This document shows positions 27,155 to 36,521 of a DNA stretch of 64,000 bases, one piece after another. Both the position numbers and the translations under genes were made by a program. Origin of the DNA: Dasania phycosphaerae (lineage in GTDB: Bacteria > Pseudomonadota > Gammaproteobacteria > Pseudomonadales > Dasaniaceae); contig NZ_JAPTGG010000011.1 of assembly GCF_026891035.1 (NCBI RefSeq), forward strand, positions 1 through 64,000. The letters run 5' to 3'. The notes under the pieces are model-generated. The model saw only the letters and a program-made list of their open reading frames with translations. It did not search any database and was not told where the DNA came from. The stretch's first letter is position 1, and each line of letters begins with the position of its first letter.

Positions 27155-27456
27155 ATACATCCTATAACAGTAAAAAAATAACGGGGTAGGCTGGCCATTG
27201 AGGCCAACAAGTTCTACACTCATTCTACATTAGCTGCCGGGCGCTGATAACTATAGCAACCTCGCCTTAGCGCAACTAATCTAATTTCCCAGTCGGCAAT
27301 GGCTTCATCTGCTCAACGTTTAGTAGTATAGGGCCTTATGCGCTGGGTTTTATTGTTTAATTATTAAGCTTAACAATAAAATAATAGATAAATGACATAG
27401 CCGCTGTGCGCATCATACCCCTATAAACTGCACACGTGCATAGATTTGAGACGACT

Positions 27457-28227
27457 ATGAGAATTATTAGTTTTTGCGCTGACGGCATACGCGAGGCCGC
27501 CAAGGCGGGCTTTTACGACTGGGTATTAGACCAAGACGCCGATTTTATTTGTGTGCAAAACTTGCAAGCGCAAGAATACGACCTACACGATGATATCTTT
27601 TTCCCCCAGGGCTATAACCCATATTTTTTTGATGCGGTAGAGCCTAACTCCAACGGCGTAGCCATCTATTGCCGCGATATGCCCAAGGCCATTATGACCG
27701 GCCTAGGCTTTATGGACTTCGATATGGAGGGTCGCTATATACAAGCCGACTTCCAAAATATCAGCATAGGCTGCCTATTGGCCCCCAGCGCCTATCAGCA
27801 AGATGCCAAAGCCCAGCACCACAAAAAGCATTTCTTTGAGCTGTTTCAAGCCCATCTAAGCAAGATACGCAACAAGCGCCGCGAGTTTGTGATTTGCGGT
27901 AATTGGAATATGGCCCACCGCGACAAAGACGTAGAAAACGCCGCCCAAAGCCTTAACCAGTCAGGCTTTTTGCCGGAAGAGCAGCAGTGGATGGACCAGC
28001 TATTTAGCAATATGGGCTATGTAGACGCTTTTCGCGAGGTCAATGACGATAACGACGAGTTCACCTGGTGGCCAGACGGCGACCGCAACAGCGGTGATGG
28101 CTGGCGTGTCGATTACCAAGTGGTTTCCAGCGGCCTACAGCCCGTCATTGAATACGGCGCCATTTACAAAAACCAAGTATTTTCCAGCCATGCGCCGGTA
28201 ATTATGGATTTTGATTTTGAAATGTAA
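27457..28227 (+). CDS. crc: Catabolite repression control protein Crc
   Basis: A 256-residue exonuclease-III-fold protein that in Pseudomonas acts with Hfq to repress translation of catabolic mRNAs. Nuclease residues are lost: the Asn of the first strand motif (SFNING in ExoIII) is Cys in SFCADG, the LQE glutamate is Asn (VQNL), the GDxN aspartate is Asn (GNWN), and the SDH aspartate is Ser (SSH). This mirrors Crc rather than an active AP endonuclease. The neighbouring divergent pyrE and downstream rph also match the Pseudomonas crc locus. I started at the ATG giving MRIISF; a codon 21 bases upstream is in frame. Confidence 0.9.
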   Translation: MRIISFCADGIREAAKAGFYDWVLDQDADFICVQNLQAQEYDLHDDIFFPQGYNPYFFDAVEPNSNGVAIYCRDMPKAIMTGLGFMDFDMEGRYIQADFQNISIGCLLAPSAYQQDAKAQHHKKHFFELFQAHLSKIRNKRREFVICGNWNMAHRDKDVENAAQSLNQSGFLPEEQQWMDQLFSNMGYVDAFREVNDDNDEFTWWPDGDRNSGDGWRVDYQVVSSGLQPVIEYGAIYKNQVFSSHAPVIMDFDFEM

Positions 28228-28273
28228 GCCAGCGTAGCTGGCTTACATAGCGGCAAGCTTCAAGCCGCAAGAT

Positions 28274-28299
28274 AAAAAGCCCTCATCGAGGGCTTTTTT
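28274..28299. terminator. Bidirectional terminator between crc and rph
   Basis: AAAAAGCCCTC-ATC-GAGGGCTTTTTT is a strong GC stem with T-runs on both strands. It closes crc from the left and could serve rph from the right. Confidence 0.92.
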
Positions 28300-28304
28300 A
28301 TTAA

Positions 28305-28362
28305 GACTACTTGTCGCTTACAGCTTACAACTTGCCACTGTAGAGCCGCAAGGCTCTACTTT
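28305..28362. repeat. Palindrome plus degenerate heptads overlapping the rph 3' end
   Basis: On the minus strand TAGAGCC-TTGC-GGCTCTA is followed by GTGGCAA, GTTGTAA, GCTGTAA and GCGACAA heptads. The palindrome touches the last codons of rph. Confidence 0.6.
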
Positions 28363-29072
28363 AGAGCTTCTTTTTGCATGGCAATAAGCTCGCCTATACC
28401 TTTGCCCGCCAAATCCAGCATTTGATTAAGCTCTTCGCGGCTATAGGGTTCGCCCTCGGCAGTGCCCTGCACTTCTATAAAGCCGCCGTTTTCACCCATG
28501 ATGACGTTCATATCGGTTTCGGCATTAGAGTCTTCGGGGTAATCCAAGTCCAACACCGCCTTGCCCTCATAAACCCCTACCGAAATAGCAGCGATCATTT
28601 GCTTAAGCGGATTGCCCTCTATCATGCCGCGCTCTTGCATTACCGCAATAGCATCAGCCATGGCTACGCAAGCGCCAGTGATGGACGCGGTACGGGTGCC
28701 GCCATCGGCCTGGATCACATCACAATCTATGGTGATGCTATTTTCACCCAGCGCCTCTAAATCTACCGCAGCACGTAATGAGCGGCCAATTAAACGCTGT
28801 ATTTCTACGGTGCGGCCACCCTGCTTGCCGCGGGCGGCTTCACGGCCCATACGGCTGCCGGTAGAGCGGGGCAACATGCCGTATTCTGCCGTTACCCAGC
28901 CGCGGCCTTCACCGCGCATAAAGGGCGGCACACGGTTTTCTATAGAGGCGGTACAAATAACTTTGGTATTACCAAAGCACACCAATACCGAGCCTTCGGC
29001 ATGGCAGGTAAAATTGCGGGTAATAGAAACTTCGCGTAATTGATCGACAGCGCGGCCACTGGGTCTAGTCAT
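28356..29072 (-). CDS. rph: RNase PH
   Basis: A 238-residue phosphorolytic 3'-5' exoribonuclease that trims tRNA 3' ends. Motifs are 'MTRPSGRAVDQLREV' at the start, 'GRGWVTAEYGMLPRSTGSRMGREA', 'DCDVIQADGGTRTASITGA' and 'LDLDYPEDSNAETDMNVIM' with the catalytic acidic residues. The full-length C-terminus is intact, unlike E. coli K-12. The start at MTRPSG is the family start. Divergent from yicC, the conserved arrangement. Confidence 0.97.
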   Translation of the reverse strand: MTRPSGRAVDQLREVSITRNFTCHAEGSVLVCFGNTKVICTASIENRVPPFMRGEGRGWVTAEYGMLPRSTGSRMGREAARGKQGGRTVEIQRLIGRSLRAAVDLEALGENSITIDCDVIQADGGTRTASITGACVAMADAIAVMQERGMIEGNPLKQMIAAISVGVYEGKAVLDLDYPEDSNAETDMNVIMGENGGFIEVQGTAEGEPYSREELNQMLDLAGKGIGELIAMQKEALK

Positions 29073-29214
29073 GATTACATCCAAACTTAAGGTAAATAAC
29101 AGAAAAACCGCATTATACACACTAAGCCCAGCCTCAGCTCGATCACAGCTTTCCAGTAAGGGAGCGACAAGCTAGAATGCCTGTCCTTTGTAATTATCTT
29201 TCAAGGCCGACTCC

Positions 29215-30084
29215 ATGATACGCAGCATGACCGCTTTCGCCCGCCACAGCAGCCAGCAAGACTGGGGCTCGCTAGTGTGGGAGCTCCGCTCCGTCAACCA
29301 CCGCTACCTAGAGCCCAGCTTAAAACTGCCCGAAGCCATGCGCGCGTTAGAGCCCGCCATGCGCGACAAGCTGCGCAAACAGCTCAGCCGCGGCAAAGTG
29401 GAGTGTGGCCTGCGCTTACATATACAAAGCCAACACGCCAGCGAACAACTCAACATCAACCAAAGCCTATTGGCACAAGTGATCAGCGCCAGCGAGGCCA
29501 TACAACAGCAGCTACAACAGCCGGCACCACTGGATGCCTTGCAACTAATGCAATGGCCCGGGGTACTGGAAGAGTCCACCCTAGACAATGACGCCCTGCA
29601 GCAACAAGCCCTAGAGGCTTTTCAAATTGCCCTAACCCAGCTCAACGAAAGCCGCGAACGCGAAGGGGCCGAGCTCAAGCAAATCATCGTGCAAAGGCTG
29701 GACGCCATAGACGCTATTACCGCCAGCGTGCGCGAGCAAATGCCCCAGATTTTGGCGGCACAAAAAACCAAAATCCAAGAGCGCATGGCCGAGCTGGCCG
29801 CCGAACTCAACCCCGAACGGGTAGAGCAAGAGATCGTACTACTGGCACAAAAAGCCGATGTCGATGAAGAGCTGGATCGCCTAGTCACCCACGTTAACGA
29901 AGTGCGCCGGGTACTCAAAAAAGGTGGCGCCTGCGGCCGCCGCCTAGACTTTTTAATGCAAGAGCTCAACCGCGAAGCCAACACCTTGTCATCGAAAGCC
30001 ATAGTCAGCGATAGCACCCAGGCTGCGGTGGAACTAAAAGTATTAATTGAACAAATGCGTGAGCAGATACAGAATATTGAATAG
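29215..30084 (+). CDS. yicC: YicC-family endoribonuclease
   Basis: A 289-residue protein with the YicC N-terminal signature 'MIRSMTAFARHSS...LVWELRSVNHRYLE' and the C-terminal DUF1732 block 'DVDEELDRLVTHVNEVRRVL...GRRLDFLMQELNREANTLSSKA'. YicC in E. coli is reported as an endoribonuclease acting on small RNA (RyhB). In most relatives gmk follows yicC directly; here an 8.3-kb accessory island lies between them. Confidence 0.95.
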   Translation: MIRSMTAFARHSSQQDWGSLVWELRSVNHRYLEPSLKLPEAMRALEPAMRDKLRKQLSRGKVECGLRLHIQSQHASEQLNINQSLLAQVISASEAIQQQLQQPAPLDALQLMQWPGVLEESTLDNDALQQQALEAFQIALTQLNESREREGAELKQIIVQRLDAIDAITASVREQMPQILAAQKTKIQERMAELAAELNPERVEQEIVLLAQKADVDEELDRLVTHVNEVRRVLKKGGACGRRLDFLMQELNREANTLSSKAIVSDSTQAAVELKVLIEQMREQIQNIE

Positions 30085-30121
30085 GCTATCAAGCAGAAGC
30101 TTACCCGTACCAAAATATCCT

Positions 30122-30169
30122 AAAAGCCTTGTATTCACTGGTGAAAGACCTTGCAAATACAGGGCTTTT
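30122..30169 (+). terminator. Terminator after yicC
   Basis: AAAAGCCTTGTATT and AATACAGGGCTTTT pair with one mismatch region, leaving a 20-nt loop and a short T-run. It marks the left edge of conserved core sequence before the island. Confidence 0.7.
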
Positions 30170-30308
30170 CACCACACAAACAGGTTTGCCGTTACCTTTA
30201 AGATATAGCCGTTAAATGCCCCCCCTCTAACCTTCCTTACCTCGCCAGAGCCTATGGCTCTCTTCTTCCCCTAAATTCTTTTGGACTGCCATTTATTATA
30301 GTTGTTAA

Positions 30309-32876
30309 TCACACCATGGCCTCTTGGTACACCTTCTCCACTTCAGCGAACCTTATGGCACTCTCTAGTCGAGTCAAGGTGGTAAGTTTCATAGCGTTTT
30401 TCATTGGGCGATGTGGCACGTTACTTACTGGGGCTAGTAGGGATAGAGGCCTGCCCAGTTCAAATAAATAACACAAGTCAGCCGAGCCAGATAGCTTACC
30501 GGCTTGCTCTTCGGTAATCGCATAGCGTGGTAACACCGTTACGGATTTAACCGGCCAAAGTTTGTCAATTTGCTTGGTTGAACTTTGAGTATCGGAGGTA
30601 GACGCTAATGCCAAATAGCGGATTTCCTCGGCTACATGCTGCTTAAATTTTTGCAAAAAAGTACTTTGTGGCAAGTGATACCACTTTGCCGTACCTCGCT
30701 CAAAACGTGCAAAGTATTCATTTTCTCGGCCCCGTTGTCCGCCTAATGCCGTTGTCATCGTTAAATCTGGATACAGCACTTGGCGCATGCCGTAATACGG
30801 TATACGCGCCGCCTCTTGTACGTAGAGCCTTTCGGCCATGCCGTCCAAAGGATACACAGCCTCACCACCTTGCCCTGCTTGTGCGTTTGGGGCTGCCCCA
30901 ATTTGGGTTTGTAAAAATTCTAACAACCACTGGTGACCGGAATAACCGTACTCAGCCTGACTAGGCAACAGGGCAAATGCGCCAATACCGACTTCTTCTA
31001 TCGCGGCTGCGTATGGGTTTTGTTTTGTGGCTTGATCAAAAAAGCCTGGGTATAAAGCAAAAGCACCAAAGACAGGGCGGCTTTTTTTGGCGGGTTGGCC
31101 AGCCATTGAACTTGATGGCGACTCAGTCAAACTAGGCTCTGATAAACGTATCAGTGCGTCCCGATAGCGGTGCATTTGGTTAATGGCATCGTCTGGTACG
31201 TAATCAGTACTTTCAATATCTTCGCCGCTATCATCAAAGCGGCTTTTATCGGTTTTAATGCGGTACTTGGCATCAAACAGCCAAATAAACTGTTTCTCTT
31301 CTGAGGAACCAAAGTGTGAGCTTGCACTTTTAGGAAGCGTCACTTCCAAAACTATATCCGGCTCTTGGCTCACCAAGTACGAGCGTATTGATTGACCTTT
31401 TCTCGTAAACTTAGGCTCGTGTGCCAGCCTAGCCGTCACACCATCGCTACGTTTAAAGCGAAAGGCACCGGCAAAACCATCTTTTAGTTGGTACTCAAAA
31501 AAGTCATTTTGTACGAGCTTAGTTGCACTATTTTCTACCAAGTCAAAGCCAAGGTCCTGCTCTAAAATCTGCTTTAGGCAAAAAAAGCACCACACTTCAT
31601 AAATCTCGGCCACCGACTTCATCGAAATGCTCGACTGGTTGCCAAACACATCTAAATAAAATTTTAACTCCTGCCAAACACGATACACCGCGCTGTAACC
31701 CGTTTTTTGCTGCAGCACTAACGACTCGCGGCTTAGCCCTGTGTAGGCACCAATCTCTTTTAAAAAACTTTGGTTTAATACTTTTTGCATCGGTTGCTGC
31801 CAGCTATGTAGTTCATTTAAAAATGAATCCGACAACCGTTGGCGTTCTGGCACTTGGTTACTTTGCCTGAGCCTTTGTTCAAACGCCGCTAATTTCCGCT
31901 TGCTTCTACTCACCGCCATTTTAATAAAGCGGTTTTCTGGGGTATCGACACTCAGTTGCTTTTTTTCGACAGCGTAACGTTTATCATACTGGCCATTAGC
32001 AAAATTTTGCTTTACCTGCTCGGCTAACTTATGTGGCAAGCGGCCTTTTAGCTTAGCGGCTTTAATATTGGCCACCGTTGGTTGTAAGCGGCTATGGGGC
32101 GCAGCACAAATTACTTTTAAACCTTGCTCAAAGCCCTCTCTTAATGCAGAAAAATTGGCCAACCACATCAGTGGAAAATGTCCGCGTTGCTGACTGGTCG
32201 CCGCATCTTGCTCGGTTTTTTCGACCAAACTAAAGCGCCAAAGTGGATAAACCTTGTCAATCGCTTGGTACATCGCGGGCAAGTCTTGGTGGAGTGCCAT
32301 TTTGGTTGGTAGCACTTCAAAGGCAATATGTTGAGTCTGTGTTTTGCCATTAAGCTCAAAAGTGAGTGGCAAACGCAACCACCCAACATCATTCCCAGTA
32401 TTGATGGTGCCGGATAAACGTGCGGGCACTACGCCCCTCGCGGTTTTTACTTCAGGAGCAAAACGGAACGTCTCATTTACACTTTGACTGCGATGGGTTA
32501 ACCGCGCGTTAGTTACTTCACTAAAAAATACCCACTCAAACTGGTACTGAGTATTCTCAAAAAACAGCGGGGCATTCAATGTAAGCTCAGCGTGTTTCGC
32601 TAAGGCATTTGCAACAAGACCGTTTTCGGCTAAACCACTTTCTTCTAAACCCGTTGTAACTAACCCTTGTGGCTCAATGATGTTGCTAAGTTCAGCCGCA
32701 GGGGCAAACCGCATTTCATAACTGGGCTGCGCATGTTTAGCATCAACGTTCACATTGGCCGTTAAACTCGCCCTGTTCGCCATTGTGTTCTGGTAAACCT
32801 TCGTTCGCTGGCTAATATCATTAGCCCAGACCGAAAGCTCAAAGTCGGGCGTTTGTAATCGTATTAACTCCGGCAT
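30309..32876 (-). CDS. DUF2357 PD-(D/E)xK nuclease of a McrBC/LlaJI-like restriction system
   Basis: An 855-residue protein. The N-terminal two thirds are beta-rich then helical (DUF2357-type), including 'RFIKMAVSRSKRKLAAFEQRL'. A PD-(D/E)xK nuclease core follows: 'EPDIVLEV' near residue 506 and 'WLFDAKYRI' with the D-A-K near 533-535. The C-terminal ~200 residues include 'GAFALYPG' and a region resembling a docking module. It is the last gene of a four-gene minus-strand operon behind an HTH protein, a cytosine methyltransferase and an McrB-like motor. In such systems (LlaJI.R2, BsuMI components) it should be the cleavage subunit, playing the McrC role. Base composition resembles the host more than the methyltransferase does. 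Confidence 0.82.
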   Translation of the reverse strand: MPELIRLQTPDFELSVWANDISQRTKVYQNTMANRASLTANVNVDAKHAQPSYEMRFAPAAELSNIIEPQGLVTTGLEESGLAENGLVANALAKHAELTLNAPLFFENTQYQFEWVFFSEVTNARLTHRSQSVNETFRFAPEVKTARGVVPARLSGTINTGNDVGWLRLPLTFELNGKTQTQHIAFEVLPTKMALHQDLPAMYQAIDKVYPLWRFSLVEKTEQDAATSQQRGHFPLMWLANFSALREGFEQGLKVICAAPHSRLQPTVANIKAAKLKGRLPHKLAEQVKQNFANGQYDKRYAVEKKQLSVDTPENRFIKMAVSRSKRKLAAFEQRLRQSNQVPERQRLSDSFLNELHSWQQPMQKVLNQSFLKEIGAYTGLSRESLVLQQKTGYSAVYRVWQELKFYLDVFGNQSSISMKSVAEIYEVWCFFCLKQILEQDLGFDLVENSATKLVQNDFFEYQLKDGFAGAFRFKRSDGVTARLAHEPKFTRKGQSIRSYLVSQEPDIVLEVTLPKSASSHFGSSEEKQFIWLFDAKYRIKTDKSRFDDSGEDIESTDYVPDDAINQMHRYRDALIRLSEPSLTESPSSSMAGQPAKKSRPVFGAFALYPGFFDQATKQNPYAAAIEEVGIGAFALLPSQAEYGYSGHQWLLEFLQTQIGAAPNAQAGQGGEAVYPLDGMAERLYVQEAARIPYYGMRQVLYPDLTMTTALGGQRGRENEYFARFERGTAKWYHLPQSTFLQKFKQHVAEEIRYLALASTSDTQSSTKQIDKLWPVKSVTVLPRYAITEEQAGKLSGSADLCYLFELGRPLSLLAPVSNVPHRPMKNAMKLTTLTRLESAIRFAEVEKVYQEAMV

Positions 32877-32951
32877 TCCCTACCACTCCTTCCGCCATCG
32901 CTGCTCTGGCCAAGCTTATGTTTTCAGAAAGTATCAAACAAAACCTACCGA

Positions 32952-34985
32952 CTAAGGCCAGAAACTGGTGAAGGTGGCACTTGCCAACCGATCACTCATC
33001 CACTTTAACTTGGCTTTTGAACGGCACGGAATGAGGAGCACCTTTTCTTCATCATTTGCGCCGTCGGCCACGATTTTCTCGCGATATAAGTCAGGGCGTT
33101 GGTTTGCTTCATCCGTTGCAGGCGCTAGCCAAATAGGATCTAATTGGTTTGCCAATACGGAACTCAATTCTGGCAACAATGCCTTACCATCTGATGTCGT
33201 GAGTTTGTCGGCATCGCCTTCTATACGTGGCAGAACCTTACACATCATAAAGTCGTCCCACACGGCTTTTAGGGTCAAGTCATCTTGTGGTTGGCTGCTA
33301 GCAACAGCAAGCAGTAATTCATTTAGCGCGCGAAACGCCAATTCAAACGGAGTGCTTTTTAGTACTGTGTTTATGGCCGATAAAAATGCAACGGTCTTAG
33401 TGCCATCAACATCAAAAGTATTGGCTAAGTCCGCTTTGCTGGCGTTTGACCAAATGGGGTAGCTTAGGCGTTTATTGCAACTGGTTGGCGTGAAAAAGTC
33501 GTCGTAGTGGTTAGGGAAAAACACACCAAAATCAAAACTTAGCGCACGGTCAATCACCTTACGTGAGAAGCCATGGGTGGTTTCATCCATATTCACCGTA
33601 CCCGCCACCATCAGGTTAAACGGAATACCTAAACCGTACTGGCAAATAAGACCCCAAAGCTCATTGTATTCTTCACTATTAAAGCCCAGCGCTTCGCGCA
33701 GCTTGCCAATGTCTGCCACTTCTTTAATGGTTGCAGGATTTAATAATGCATCACTGTTGTAAGTAAAACTGTCACCCGTCCAGCGCCACTCGCGGGTTTC
33801 AAGCACCGATAAATAATCGGCAAAATACTGCTCGACAGGTGCTAGATTCATTTCATCTAAGCACAGCCAATACGGTGATACCTGTTCAAGCGCATCACGT
33901 TCGCCAGTTATTACTAAACGCTCGCCTAGGTCTTCGATATTTTGAACTTCAACGTTTAAGCCACTATCAGCGCTCTTGGTATCTGCTATTGCGCGCCATG
34001 CTTTGGCGATAAATTGCAAAACATCGGTGGTGATATATTCAGCAGTGCCATTTAAGCGCGAAATATACCCAAGCAAATCACTCGGCTCATGCCAATCGGG
34101 GCGCACCGAGGTTAAACAATAGGTTTCTGCAAACTGCCCCGAGGTTTTTGCTTGCTCGCGAACAAAACGGGTTTTACCGGTGCCTGAGACACCAGCGAGT
34201 AGAAGGAAGGATTTGGATAAGCTTGTATACGAAATATAAGATTTTTCAGCTAAGAACTCAGCTAGTTTTTTGCAAGCAGCACTATACATTGAATTACCAC
34301 TCTTATCCGCTTGCAACCATTCACCTACTTTCCCAAGCTCCTTTAATGCATTCAACACTTGTTCAGAGTTTAATTGGTAAAAACTGCTCACATTCGCGTT
34401 GATGTCATTTATATACTTGTCACAATAAGTGACACCTGCACCTGAATAAGATGATGCCGTTCTTGCAGACAAACCTTTATTTATCATCCATGATCTAAAT
34501 TGTTCTTTTATATTAACAGCCGATAATTTTTCTTTATTCGAAGACTCCCTTCCTACAAAATCACTCCACTTATCAAGAGCCAACCGTAAATGCTTCTCTT
34601 CAAAAAAAGTATTTACTTCCGGCGACTGGTATGGGATTGAAGTTAGAAAACCAATTAATTTTGCAATTAATTTTGTCAGTGCCTTTGTTTGACTCCTTCC
34701 GGCGGAAGAGATTATTTTTATTCCATCATCAGTGGCTGACTTATATATTTCGCGATATGATTTTTCCTCATATTGATATATATACTCTTTTCTTGTTGGC
34801 ACCTTCGCCCATACAGAATGAACTGCCTCATAGTTATCTAGCAAAAAACAAAGAAAAGACTTTATACTCTCAGGCGAGATGCTAAAAGCCTCACCCTTAG
34901 AGTTTGTATATGTTAATAATAAGGTTTTTTCTGCTTTTACTTTCTGATCATCACTAATCAAGTCACAGTATTTTTGAAAGTTCAT
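32952..34985 (-). CDS. McrB-like AAA+ motor subunit with N-terminal recognition region
   Basis: A 677-residue protein. Residues 265-272 form the Walker A (GVSGTGKT), 'YWLCLDEMNLAPVEQYFADYLSVLE' is Walker B, and 'MVAGTVNMDETTHGFSRKVIDRA' is sensor 1 and the arginine-finger region. This is the McrB branch of AAA+ proteins, although the GTP-specific NTAD-like motif reads NMDE, so ATP use is possible. Residues 1-255 are a separate helical, lysine-rich domain of unknown fold, presumably for DNA target binding, including 'GNSMYSAACKKLAEFL' near its end. The DNA coding this N-terminal part is visibly AT-richer than the rest. Its start overlaps the methyltransferase stop (ATGA), indicating translational coupling. 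Confidence 0.87.
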   Translation of the reverse strand: MNFQKYCDLISDDQKVKAEKTLLLTYTNSKGEAFSISPESIKSFLCFLLDNYEAVHSVWAKVPTRKEYIYQYEEKSYREIYKSATDDGIKIISSAGRSQTKALTKLIAKLIGFLTSIPYQSPEVNTFFEEKHLRLALDKWSDFVGRESSNKEKLSAVNIKEQFRSWMINKGLSARTASSYSGAGVTYCDKYINDINANVSSFYQLNSEQVLNALKELGKVGEWLQADKSGNSMYSAACKKLAEFLAEKSYISYTSLSKSFLLLAGVSGTGKTRFVREQAKTSGQFAETYCLTSVRPDWHEPSDLLGYISRLNGTAEYITTDVLQFIAKAWRAIADTKSADSGLNVEVQNIEDLGERLVITGERDALEQVSPYWLCLDEMNLAPVEQYFADYLSVLETREWRWTGDSFTYNSDALLNPATIKEVADIGKLREALGFNSEEYNELWGLICQYGLGIPFNLMVAGTVNMDETTHGFSRKVIDRALSFDFGVFFPNHYDDFFTPTSCNKRLSYPIWSNASKADLANTFDVDGTKTVAFLSAINTVLKSTPFELAFRALNELLLAVASSQPQDDLTLKAVWDDFMMCKVLPRIEGDADKLTTSDGKALLPELSSVLANQLDPIWLAPATDEANQRPDLYREKIVADGANDEEKVLLIPCRSKAKLKWMSDRLASATFTSFWP

Positions 34986-36199
34986 AAGATATCCCTTCTA
35001 ATTTTCTTAGCTATTTCCTGAATAATTGGAACAACAACTGAATTACCAAATTGCCTGTACGCTGGTGTTCGAGCAGCGGGTGTAATGAAGTCCTCAGGGA
35101 AACCTTGCAGTCTGGCACACTCTTTTGGTGTTAGAAGCCTAGGGTTTTTGTCTTCCTGAGGAATGAGGCATTCTTTTCCATCCTTACCATAACGAGCAAC
35201 AATTGTATTTGAGGGTTTATCTAAATTTGCTGTATGAGCAGTAAAACCAGTTCCTCTTTCTAAATTTCTTTTTGTTCTATTTATGTGACCAAGCCATAAT
35301 TTATCTGAAATGGTATATTTCTCATCAACAGAGTCCTCAAGTATTGATCCAAGAGGTTTTGGATCACCATTAAACCTTGGAAAACAAAAGTTTTTAGTTA
35401 TATCAGCTCGAATAGCGACCATATAACAACGAACTCTTCGCTGAGGTACTACTGAGCTAGAATCAATTACTTTGTAATAAAAACTATAACCACTTTTTTC
35501 TATTGTCTCTTTTATAGTCTGAAAAGTACGTCCTTTATCATGTCTTTCTAGATTCCTAACATTCTCAAGAAAAACAACTTTAGGCCTTCGCTCGTCAACT
35601 ATACGCATTACATCAAAGAAAAGTGTGCCTTGAGTATCACAAAGAAATCCATGCTTCTTACCAACTGCATTTCTTGCTGACACCCCAGCATTTGAAAAAG
35701 GTTGGCAAGGGAAGCCAGCCAACAATACATCATGTTCAGGTATCTCATTTTCAGCTATTTTAGTTATGTCACCGAAGGGAAATTCTCCGTGATTAAGCTT
35801 ATATGTTTTTTGAGCTGCCCTATCATATTCGGAAGAAAACACACAAACTCCTCCATTTTGCTGAAAACCGAGCCTAACCCCACCAATCCCAGCAAATAAA
35901 TCAATGAAACGAAATTGACTGTCGAAATTGGGCTTTAACTTTAGTCCCCTAAACACATTGCTAAAGAACGCTTTTCTCGTTGTATATAACCCATTCTTTT
36001 GTAACAGTTTTACTATGCTTTTTTTTATTTTTTCTGGCGTGACTAGGTCTGGATTACAGTAAAATTGACTATCGGTTGCTATGGCATGTATCCACTGATC
36101 AATCACCGCTGCAACGTCACTGTCTTGTGGCACATGCTTGAGTGCTAAGGGCTTAATAAGTTCTTCTGCTTGTTGAAGGACGTTGGTTTTATTGTTCAT
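34982..36199 (-). CDS. DNA (cytosine-5-)-methyltransferase
   Basis: A 405-residue C5-methyltransferase with all main motifs in order: I 'FIDLFAGIGGVRLGF' (near residue 102), IV 'GFPCQPFSNAG' (catalytic Cys near 165), VI 'ENVRNL', VIII 'QRRVRCYMVA', then the target-recognition region, IX 'RLLTPKECARLQGFPEDF' and X 'YRQFGNSVVVP'. An extra ~95-residue N-terminal helical domain precedes motif I. It would protect host DNA from the McrB-like/DUF2357 pair encoded downstream. Only one methylase is present, unlike LlaJI, which has two. The gene is AT-rich compared with the chromosome. Its start overlaps the upstream HTH gene by 11 bases. Confidence 0.95.
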   Translation of the reverse strand: MNNKTNVLQQAEELIKPLALKHVPQDSDVAAVIDQWIHAIATDSQFYCNPDLVTPEKIKKSIVKLLQKNGLYTTRKAFFSNVFRGLKLKPNFDSQFRFIDLFAGIGGVRLGFQQNGGVCVFSSEYDRAAQKTYKLNHGEFPFGDITKIAENEIPEHDVLLAGFPCQPFSNAGVSARNAVGKKHGFLCDTQGTLFFDVMRIVDERRPKVVFLENVRNLERHDKGRTFQTIKETIEKSGYSFYYKVIDSSSVVPQRRVRCYMVAIRADITKNFCFPRFNGDPKPLGSILEDSVDEKYTISDKLWLGHINRTKRNLERGTGFTAHTANLDKPSNTIVARYGKDGKECLIPQEDKNPRLLTPKECARLQGFPEDFITPAARTPAYRQFGNSVVVPIIQEIAKKIRRDIL

Positions 36200-36521
36200 T
36201 ATTGACTACTACTAAAAATTCTTGGTGGATGGCTTTAGGGCTAAGCATAGTTTTCGTGCTTTGCATTTCAACTAAGCTGTACTTGCCCAATGTTTTCAGT
36301 GTTCTCGACACATTACTTACCGCACGGCCTGTAAGCGCAGCCAATTCAGTAACCGATTGCGGCTGTTGCTCGGCTATCACTTTTAACAGCTGCTGATTTT
36401 CTTTCGATAGCACATTGGCCACCGATTTAAGCGAGTCGAACCAGATATCAACAGGATAATCTGGGTCGGGCGTTTGGCCTTTAATACCTATAACGCAGCG
36501 CGATTGTTTTACGTTTTCCAT
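36189..36521 (-). CDS. Winged-helix DNA-binding regulator heading the restriction operon
   Basis: A 110-residue protein with a MarR/ArsR-like helix-turn-helix: 'ENQQLLKVIAEQQPQSVTELAALTGRAVSNVSRTLKTLGKYSLVEM'. The recognition helix is near residues 66-80. It resembles the HVO_A0114/TumA group of small DNA-binding proteins, often seen as antitoxin partners, but I see no toxin gene beside it. Its 3' end overlaps the methyltransferase start, so it probably acts as a controller of the restriction genes. The functional link is inferred from the overlap. Confidence 0.75.
   Translation of the reverse strand: MENVKQSRCVIGIKGQTPDPDYPVDIWFDSLKSVANVLSKENQQLLKVIAEQQPQSVTELAALTGRAVSNVSRTLKTLGKYSLVEMQSTKTMLSPKAIHQEFLVVVNNEQ

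Noticed and set aside
27457..28227. Active exonuclease III / AP endonuclease
   Set aside because: Key catalytic residues are substituted and the locus matches crc.
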